A DNA stretch of 11,165 nt from Bacteroidales bacterium (lineage in GTDB: Bacteria; Bacteroidota; Bacteroidia; Bacteroidales; VadinHA17), in the NCBI GenBank assembly GCA_016936695.1, contig JAFGXK010000141.1:1-11165 (forward strand), read 5' to 3'. A program made the translations under genes and the position numbers. The notes below the pieces were generated by a model. That model made no database searches, was not told where the DNA came from, and worked only from the letters and a program-made list of their open reading frames with translations. Of this stretch, positions 6,242 to 11,165 are shown one piece after another. Position 1 is the first letter of the stretch. Every line of letters starts with the position of its first letter.

Positions 6242-7111
6242 ATGGCTGTTAAATTACAAACAATAAAAGATATCAGAAACTATATTGCCGGAGAACTTTT
6301 AGGCTTATATTCCCGGCGTGAGTCGCTGGCAATTGCCGGACTGGTAACAGAAAAAATCTTCAGGACCGGCAGAATGGCCTTGATGCTCAGGGAAAACGAG
6401 CCTCTTTCAGGCAGTTCTTATCAGAAGAGGGTAATGAGTTACTGCAGGAGGCTCACCACAGGAGAGCCGGTCCAGTACGTTCTTGGTGAAACCGTTTTCT
6501 ACAACTGCAGGATAAGGGTGAACAGGAATGTCCTGATCCCCAGACCCGAGACAGAGGAGCTGGCAGATATTGTCATTAAGGAGAACAGGGGCACCGAAGC
6601 CGGGATAATTGACTTCGGGACCGGGTCTGGCTGCCTTGCTGTCGCACTTGCTGTCAGCCTCCCCGGTGCAAAAGTTACAGCTGTTGACATTTCCAAAAAC
6701 GCTATTAAAGTTGCTGCCCGGAACGCCTCTTTAAACAACGCTGAAGTTGAATTCATGCATGCCGACATTCTTTCATACGTTATGCTCGGACTGCCGGTGG
6801 CAGGGATATTTATCAGCAATCCTCCCTATGTAAGGGAGTCGGAGAAAAAGCTGATGAGGAGCAATGTGCTCGATTTCGAACCGGGAAAGGCTCTGTTTGT
6901 TCCTGACAATGATCCTCTCAGGTTCTACCGCGCAATTCTGAACATCTCCGTGGAAAAGCTCAATCCCGGGGGATTGATTTATTTTGAGATCAATGAGGCA
7001 ATGGGTGACACCATGCATGATCTCCTTGAAAAGTTCGGATTTTCTGAAATCAGGATAATAAAAGACATCAATGGAAAAGACCGCTTCGCAGCAGGAAGAA
7101 AAACAACCTGA
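6242..7111 (+). CDS. prmC: Peptide chain release factor N5-glutamine methyltransferase
   Basis: A 289-residue class I SAM-dependent methyltransferase that methylates the glutamine of the GGQ motif in release factors RF1 and RF2, improving termination. A helical N-terminal domain (1-100) carries GEPVQYVLGE at 74-83 and the family signature LIPRPETEEL at 98-107. The SAM-binding motif I is DFGTGSG at 124-130, and the catalytic NPPY tetrapeptide, which holds the substrate glutamine, is at 193-196. Length is normal (275-290). The ATG at 6242 is the only reasonable start; there is no Shine-Dalgarno and probably almost no leader. The 3' end overlaps recX by 41 bp, so the two are surely cotranscribed. 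The ribD-prmC-recX neighbourhood is, to my knowledge, common in Bacteroidota. Confidence 0.96.
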   Translation: MAVKLQTIKDIRNYIAGELLGLYSRRESLAIAGLVTEKIFRTGRMALMLRENEPLSGSSYQKRVMSYCRRLTTGEPVQYVLGETVFYNCRIRVNRNVLIPRPETEELADIVIKENRGTEAGIIDFGTGSGCLAVALAVSLPGAKVTAVDISKNAIKVAARNASLNNAEVEFMHADILSYVMLGLPVAGIFISNPPYVRESEKKLMRSNVLDFEPGKALFVPDNDPLRFYRAILNISVEKLNPGGLIYFEINEAMGDTMHDLLEKFGFSEIRIIKDINGKDRFAAGRKTT

Positions 7112-7568
7112 AAGAAATCGCAACAGCGAAGCCCTTAACAGGGCAATGGCGCTGTGCTCAAAAACCGAGTACTGCATCTCGGATATCAGGCAGAAGCTCG
7201 AATCGTGGGGGCTGGAGTCAGACAAGGCAGAGGATGTGATAGCTATCCTGATAAAGGAGAACTTCATCAACGAGGAAAGATATGCCGGGGCGTTTGTCAG
7301 GGACAAGTATCGTTACAACAAGTGGGGAAGGGTTAAGTTAATTTCTCATCTGAGAGCAAAAGGGATACCTTCCGGGATCATCGATTCAGCGATGTCGTTC
7401 CTTGATGATGGTGAGTACAGGCAGATGATTAAGGATATGCTCCTCTCCCACCGCAAGTCGATAAAGGCAAAGAATCAGTACGACCTTAAGGGAAAACTGC
7501 TTCGCTACGGACTTTCAAAAGGATTCGAAAGCAGTTTGCTGTATGATATCCTGAACGATATGGAATAG
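7071..7568 (+). CDS. recX: RecX family regulatory protein
   Basis: A 165-residue all-helical protein of the RecX family, which binds RecA filaments and limits their extension and recombinase activity. Typical tandem three-helix repeats are seen: YCISDIRQKLESWGL near 38-52, then ENFINEERYAGAFVRDKYRYNKWG near 64-87, which contains the characteristic F-I-N-D/E-x-R-Y-A pattern, followed by RVKLISHLRAKGI. The C-terminal repeat (FDLKGKLLRYGLSKGF-like, here YDLKGKLLRYGLSKGF) is complete. The ATG at 7071 lies inside prmC. The next in-frame ATG, at 7146, would cut into the first helix, so the longer form is preferred although its first 20 residues are charged and low in structure. recA is not nearby. 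It ends 47 bp from a convergent gene, with an inverted repeat between. Confidence 0.9.
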   Translation: MEKTASQQEEKQPERNRNSEALNRAMALCSKTEYCISDIRQKLESWGLESDKAEDVIAILIKENFINEERYAGAFVRDKYRYNKWGRVKLISHLRAKGIPSGIIDSAMSFLDDGEYRQMIKDMLLSHRKSIKAKNQYDLKGKLLRYGLSKGFESSLLYDILNDME

Positions 7569-7575
7569 TCCGAAA

Positions 7576-7615
7576 CCGGGATCAGGTAATACCAATCCTT
7601 TGCCCCTGAGTCCGG
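7576..7615. terminator. Candidate bidirectional hairpin between convergent genes
   Basis: CCGGGATCAGG at 7576-7586 and CCTGAGTCCGG at 7605-7615 are inverted repeats matching at 9 of 11 positions, with an 18-nt loop. They fill the space between the recX stop and the convergent DUF2752 stop, where a shared terminator would be expected. There is no T-tract on either side, so it is not a classical intrinsic terminator; folding energy was not computed. Confidence 0.4.
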
Positions 7616-8068
7616 TCACAGGAATCTGAATATCCATTTAATAAACGGCATGAACGCGATCAGAAAGAGTGTCAGAGAGGCTATGGTATCGTAGACTATA
7701 AGCTGTCTGACAGTTTCAGGCTGTTTCAGGTAAAACACCGAAAATACTATTCTCATGATCATTTGGCCAGCAAAGAAGATGAAAACCCTCATTCCGTTGC
7801 TGTTCCATTTGTAAGCTTCGCTGATTTTTCCTTTCAGTATAAGGGAAAAGCTGTGCGATAATCCACATGAGGCGCATGGTTCGCCGGTGAGCCGCTCATG
7901 GATGCAAACAACCGGATAATTGTTTTTTTCGGGAGAGAAGATACCAGAATATACAAACACGAACAGCAACACTCCTGCAAGCGTCAAATTGACAGACAGG
8001 TACGGTTCAGAGATCAGCCTGTGCTTCAGTAAAGAAAAAGCATTATTCGTTTTTGTCGACTGTGTCAT
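7616..8068 (-). CDS. DUF2752 family membrane protein
   Basis: A 150-residue hydrophobic protein. After a short polar N-terminus there is a membrane segment at about 26-44, then the DUF2752 signature: Cys55 followed by LTGEPCASCGLSHSF with Cys65 and Cys68 in a CxxCG arrangement, and a K-W-N-x-N-G motif around 87-91 that resembles the family's A-x-x-x-N-P element. Two further membrane segments are at about 92-113 and 124-149. The three cysteines near a membrane face suggest metal or disulfide chemistry, but no function is established for the family to my knowledge. The ATG at 8068 lies 26 bp inside the preceding DUF4190-like gene, indicating translational coupling, and it is the last gene of the leftward run. 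Family assignment rests on the cysteine motif and topology. Confidence 0.82.
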   Translation of the reverse strand: MTQSTKTNNAFSLLKHRLISEPYLSVNLTLAGVLLFVFVYSGIFSPEKNNYPVVCIHERLTGEPCASCGLSHSFSLILKGKISEAYKWNSNGMRVFIFFAGQMIMRIVFSVFYLKQPETVRQLIVYDTIASLTLFLIAFMPFIKWIFRFL

Positions 8069-8582
8069 TGGTCACGGTTTTGCCTTCTTCAAGCTCTTCA
8101 AGCTGGCGTCTGCGATCCTCCCTGCCTTCTCCCACTTTTATTTCCACCGTTTCTTCACCATTTTCAATCCTGATATCGACATTTGCATCCTCCAGTCCAT
8201 CAAGAACATCTTTCTGAACATCCTTTATGACGTTCTCTATCTCGCCGCCCCACTCCTTGTCAAATTTATCACCGATCTTACCTGCAACCATTATCTGCGA
8301 CAATGAAATGAGAGTTGCCACAATCCCGATTATAAGACCTGCCAGAAGTACACCGCGGGGTGAATCATTTCTTGCAGCCTGACTCAGGCCTACTGAAGCA
8401 AGTACTATAGCTATAATACCGGGAATAACCGCTATAAGACCCACGCACGGAATAACCGCTATGACAAAGGTCACGATTGCAGTTATAAGCGCTGCTATTC
8501 CAAGAGTCTGCCCGGCTGGTTTTGGAGTCTGACCCGGTATCTGCTCCGGGGATTGTCCGGTGTTGTTGGTGAAATCTTCCAT
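8043..8582 (-). CDS. DUF4190-like small membrane protein with acidic tail
   Basis: A 179-residue protein with a Q/P/T-rich soluble N-terminus (1-26), a hydrophobic block with two likely membrane segments (27-44 and 47-66) joined by IPCVG, a short charged loop (QAARNDSPRG), and a third segment at about 78-98. The pattern G-I-A-A-L-I ... P-G-I-I-A-I-V-L-A-S-V-G-L ... RG-x-x-x-A-G-x-I-x-G is that of DUF4190-type proteins. Residues 100-179 form a hydrophilic, strongly acidic tail, possibly helical, containing two IRIENG/EIKVG-like strands. The function is unknown; the family is found mostly as small integral membrane proteins. It starts 18 bp after the lipoprotein gene and overlaps the DUF2752 gene by 26 bp, so the pair is probably made together and may act together in the membrane. 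Confidence 0.75.
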   Translation of the reverse strand: MEDFTNNTGQSPEQIPGQTPKPAGQTLGIAALITAIVTFVIAVIPCVGLIAVIPGIIAIVLASVGLSQAARNDSPRGVLLAGLIIGIVATLISLSQIMVAGKIGDKFDKEWGGEIENVIKDVQKDVLDGLEDANVDIRIENGEETVEIKVGEGREDRRRQLEELEEGKTVTNDTVDKNE

Positions 8583-8600
8583 GACGTTCTGTTATTTTCG

Positions 8601-9164
8601 TTAGTTTTCATTCCTTGTAAGAATACTCTGCATATCCTGTTCTAAAGACGTGACAGGAGTTTCAATGATGCGTCCGGCTTCAACTTTATTCCTGAGAAAA
8701 ATAAAAGTCGGCACCCGTTCAATATTAAGCGTGTCATAGCCCCCGACGGGAGCAAGCTTTGTAATATCGACCCCCACGAAAACAATCCTTTCAACCGGAA
8801 ATCCCGCTTCCTCAACAATCTTCATAAACCTGGGGACCTCCCTCCTGCTGTCGGGGCACCAGGTTCCCAGAACAATAAGTATCGAAAGATCATCTCCGAT
8901 TGTATTTCGGAGCTGACAGATAACCGTCGCATCGGGATTATAGTCTGCCCTGCCCCTGACATACCATTCCGAGTGGGGAGAATTTAAGAACATGCCCGGA
9001 CTGATATAGCCGAGAAGCCAGGTTGAAGGATCGGCATAATTCACCTTCTGGTAAGCGCTTTGTGCTTCAACTGCAGGCAAGGCAGTCGCACCTGTGTTAC
9101 GGGAGGTTCTGCAGGAAGAAGAAAAAAGCGTAACCAGAAATAAGATTACTAAGGTAAGCCTCAT
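8601..9164 (-). CDS. Thioredoxin-like lipoprotein with monothiol WCPDS site
   Basis: A 187-residue predicted lipoprotein. The N-terminus has Arg2, a hydrophobic stretch (3-14) and a lipobox LFSSSC, with lipidation expected at Cys18. After a linker, a thioredoxin fold spans about 75-185. The active-site strand ILIVLGTWCPDS ends in Cys103-Pro-Asp-Ser106, and the cis-proline is Pro152 in RVPTF. The second catalytic cysteine is replaced by serine, so ordinary dithiol exchange is not possible with this site; Cys83 is the only other cysteine in the mature part after Cys18. WCPDSRREVPRF-type sequences occur, as I recall, in other Bacteroidota, so this is probably a family trait and not a mutation. 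It acts outside the cytoplasmic membrane. It starts 17 bp after the methylmalonyl-CoA mutase stop. The substrate is unknown. Confidence 0.82.
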   Translation of the reverse strand: MRLTLVILFLVTLFSSSCRTSRNTGATALPAVEAQSAYQKVNYADPSTWLLGYISPGMFLNSPHSEWYVRGRADYNPDATVICQLRNTIGDDLSILIVLGTWCPDSRREVPRFMKIVEEAGFPVERIVFVGVDITKLAPVGGYDTLNIERVPTFIFLRNKVEAGRIIETPVTSLEQDMQSILTRNEN

Positions 9165-9181
9165 TGGGAATGGTATTAATT

Positions 9182-11165
9182 TTATTCCGTTGAATGAAGA
9201 AGTATCTCAAGTATCTGTTTTGCTGCACGGGCCACTGAAGTTCCGGGACCGAAAACAGCTGCCACTCCGGCATCGTAAAGGAACTTGTAATCCTGAGGTG
9301 GAATCACCCCACCGGCGATCACAAGGATATCTTCCCTTCCCATTTTTTTCAGTTCATCAAGAACCTGTGGAATGAGTGTCTTATGCCCGGCTGCAAGGCT
9401 CGATATTCCAAGGACATGGACATCATTTTCAACTGCCTGTCGCGCTGCTTCTGCAGGAGTCTGGAAAAGAGGTCCGATATCCACGTCAAATCCGATGTCG
9501 GCGTAGCCTGTTGAAACCACTTTGGCTCCCCTGTCGTGGCCGTCCTGGCCTATTTTGGCGATCATTATCCTGGGTTGACGGCCCTCCTTTGCAGCAAATC
9601 CGGCAGCCATCGCCCTGGCTTCATCGAACTCGCTATCTGATTTATACTCCGAGGAATAGGCTCCTGAAATTGTACGTATCACTGCTTTATATCTTCCGGC
9701 TATTTTTTCACATGCATAACAAATTTCTCCAAGGCTTGCCCTTTTTGCAGCGGCGTCGACTGACAGTTCAAGCAGGTTTCCCTCACCGGTTTCCGCACTT
9801 CTGGTGATGGCATCGAGTGCCGCCCTGCATTCTTCCTCGTTTCTTTCGGCGCGGAGTTTCTTCAGCCTTAATATCTGGGCATCCCTGACAGCGCTGTTGT
9901 CGACCTCGAGTATCTCGAGCGGTTCCTCCTTTTCAAGCCTGTACTTGTTTGTTCCGACAATTGTCTGCAGACCGGAGTCGATCCTTGCCTGGGCTCTTGC
10001 AGCCGCTTCTTCTATCCTCATCTTGGGAATGCCCGATTCAATTGCTTTAGCCATTCCTCCGAGGCTCTCTATTTCTTCAATATGTTCCCATGCCCTATGG
10101 GCAATCTCGTGGGTGAGGGATTCGACATAATATGACCCGGCCCAGGGATCGACTGCCCTGCATATATTCGTCTCCTCCTGCAGGTATTTCTGGGTATTCC
10201 TTGCAATACGCGCCGAAAAATCGGTCGGAAGGGCAAGAGCCTCATCGAGGGCATTTGTGTGAAGGCTCTGGGTATGTCCGAGGGCAGCGGCGAGCGCCTC
10301 AATGGTGGTCCGGCCTATGTTATTGAAAGGATCCTGTTCTGTAAGGCTCCATCCGGATGTCTGGCAGTGGGTTCTTAGTGCCAGGGATTTCGGATTTTTA
10401 GGATTGAACCCGCTGACTATTTTAGCCCAGAGCATTCTTGCAGCCCTCATCTTTGCTATTTCCATGAAATGATTCATGCCTATGGCCCAGAAGAAGGAGA
10501 TCCTTGGTGCAAAAGTGTCAATATCGAGCCCGGTATTGATGCCGGTCCTCAGGTATTCGAGACCGTCGGCCAGGGTATAGGCTAGTTCGATGTCGCTTGT
10601 GGCTCCGGCCTCCTGCATGTGGTACCCGCTGACGCTGATCGAATTGAACTTCGGCATCCTCCGGGAGGTGAATTTAAAAATATCGGCTATTATGCGCATC
10701 GAGAACCCCGGAGGATATATATAAGTGTTCCTCACCATGAACTCTTTGAGGATGTCATTCTGGATAGTTCCGGAAAGCTCTTCGTATAAGGCTCCCTGCT
10801 CCAGGGCGGCAACGATGTAAAAAGCCAGAACCGGAAGAACGGCACCGTTCATGGTCATCGAGACCGACATTTTATTAAGGGGAATCTGGTCGAAGAGGAT
10901 CTTCATGTCGAGGATTGAGTCGACTGCTACTCCTGCTTTTCCTACATCACCGGCTACCCGTTCATGATCCGAATCATACCCGCGGTGAGTTGGAAGGTCG
11001 AAGGCGATTGATAGGCCGGTCTGACCTCCCGCCAGATTGCGTCTGTAGAAAGCATTTGATTCCTCGGCGGTTGAGAAGCCTGCATACTGCCTGATGGTCC
11101 ATGGCTGCATGGCATACATCCCGGAATATGGGCCTCTGAGAAATGGAGGAATACCTGCAGCATAA
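9182..11165 (-). CDS. Methylmalonyl-CoA mutase large (catalytic) subunit, 5' end beyond window
   Basis: Reading leftward from the right edge, 660 codons of an adenosylcobalamin-dependent methylmalonyl-CoA mutase are open to the TAA at 9184-9182. It interconverts succinyl-CoA and (R)-methylmalonyl-CoA in the cytoplasm. The visible start is YAAGIPPFLRGPYSGMYAMQ, so about 50-60 N-terminal residues are missing. TIRQYAG (visible 23-29) carries the equivalent of Tyr89 of the Propionibacterium enzyme; by constant offset Arg145, Tyr181 and His182 (SGYHMQEAG) equal Arg207, Tyr243 and His244. The B12 domain has DGHDRG with the cobalt-ligating His543, then GPLFQTP and AGGVIPPQDY. The full-length B12 domain marks it as the catalytic subunit (mutB/scpA type). 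A small subunit gene would be expected beyond the right edge. One oddity is GF in place of the usual xP in the YPPxPSMR motif (10703-10708). Confidence 0.95.
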   Translation of the reverse strand, partial: YAAGIPPFLRGPYSGMYAMQPWTIRQYAGFSTAEESNAFYRRNLAGGQTGLSIAFDLPTHRGYDSDHERVAGDVGKAGVAVDSILDMKILFDQIPLNKMSVSMTMNGAVLPVLAFYIVAALEQGALYEELSGTIQNDILKEFMVRNTYIYPPGFSMRIIADIFKFTSRRMPKFNSISVSGYHMQEAGATSDIELAYTLADGLEYLRTGINTGLDIDTFAPRISFFWAIGMNHFMEIAKMRAARMLWAKIVSGFNPKNPKSLALRTHCQTSGWSLTEQDPFNNIGRTTIEALAAALGHTQSLHTNALDEALALPTDFSARIARNTQKYLQEETNICRAVDPWAGSYYVESLTHEIAHRAWEHIEEIESLGGMAKAIESGIPKMRIEEAAARAQARIDSGLQTIVGTNKYRLEKEEPLEILEVDNSAVRDAQILRLKKLRAERNEEECRAALDAITRSAETGEGNLLELSVDAAAKRASLGEICYACEKIAGRYKAVIRTISGAYSSEYKSDSEFDEARAMAAGFAAKEGRQPRIMIAKIGQDGHDRGAKVVSTGYADIGFDVDIGPLFQTPAEAARQAVENDVHVLGISSLAAGHKTLIPQVLDELKKMGREDILVIAGGVIPPQDYKFLYDAGVAAVFGPGTSVARAAKQILEILLHSTE

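Noticed and set aside
7920..8306. 128-codon plus-strand open frame opposite the DUF2752 and DUF4190-like genes
   Set aside because: Its hydrophobicity mirrors the opposite-strand membrane proteins, and those have sensible family motifs and operon spacing.
9376..10326. Several plus-strand open frames opposite the mutase
   Set aside because: They lie within a high-certainty methylmalonyl-CoA mutase reading frame and look like shadows of its codon use.

Overview
The window looks like a chromosomal housekeeping segment of a Bacteroidota bacterium, probably Bacteroidales. The evidence is the proteins (a Bacteroidetes-type DnaE, the ribD-prmC-recX neighbourhood, a WCPDS thioredoxin-like lipoprotein, a B12-dependent methylmalonyl-CoA mutase), several perfect TAnnTTTG promoter cores of the type used by the Bacteroidetes primary sigma factor, and A-rich leaders without a clear Shine-Dalgarno. 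No phage, transposon, CRISPR, tRNA or rRNA gene is visible.

Layout. 1-203 (-): the start of rpsP (ribosomal protein S16), cut by the left edge. 204-575: a 372-bp divergent intergenic region holding an rpsP promoter, three adjacent families of short tandem repeats, and a probable dnaE promoter. 576-4061 (+): dnaE, the replicative polymerase alpha subunit, complete. 4186-5093 (+): thioredoxin trxA followed after 11 bp by a LOG-family (lysine-decarboxylase-like) nucleotide hydrolase. 5160-6215 (-): ribD, the bifunctional riboflavin deaminase/reductase. 6242-7568 (+): prmC (release-factor glutamine methyltransferase) overlapping recX (RecA modulator) by 41 bp. Only 26 bp separate the divergent ribD and prmC starts. 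7616-11165 (-): a tightly packed four-gene run read leftward: methylmalonyl-CoA mutase large subunit (5' end beyond the right edge), a monothiol thioredoxin-like lipoprotein, a small DUF4190-like membrane protein, and a DUF2752 membrane protein that overlaps it by 26 bp.

How the genes work together. Left and centre are information processing (translation, replication, release-factor modification, recombination control) plus redox and riboflavin metabolism, with no sign of a single pathway joining them. The right-hand run joins a succinyl-CoA/methylmalonyl-CoA isomerase, as used in propionate formation or degradation, with three envelope proteins of unknown role; the linkage is by spacing only.

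I found no convincing previously undescribed system. The points most worth a second look are the repeat cluster between rpsP and dnaE, the envelope trio behind the mutase, the nearly leaderless prmC promoter, and a 21-residue open frame overlapping the ribD stop codon.
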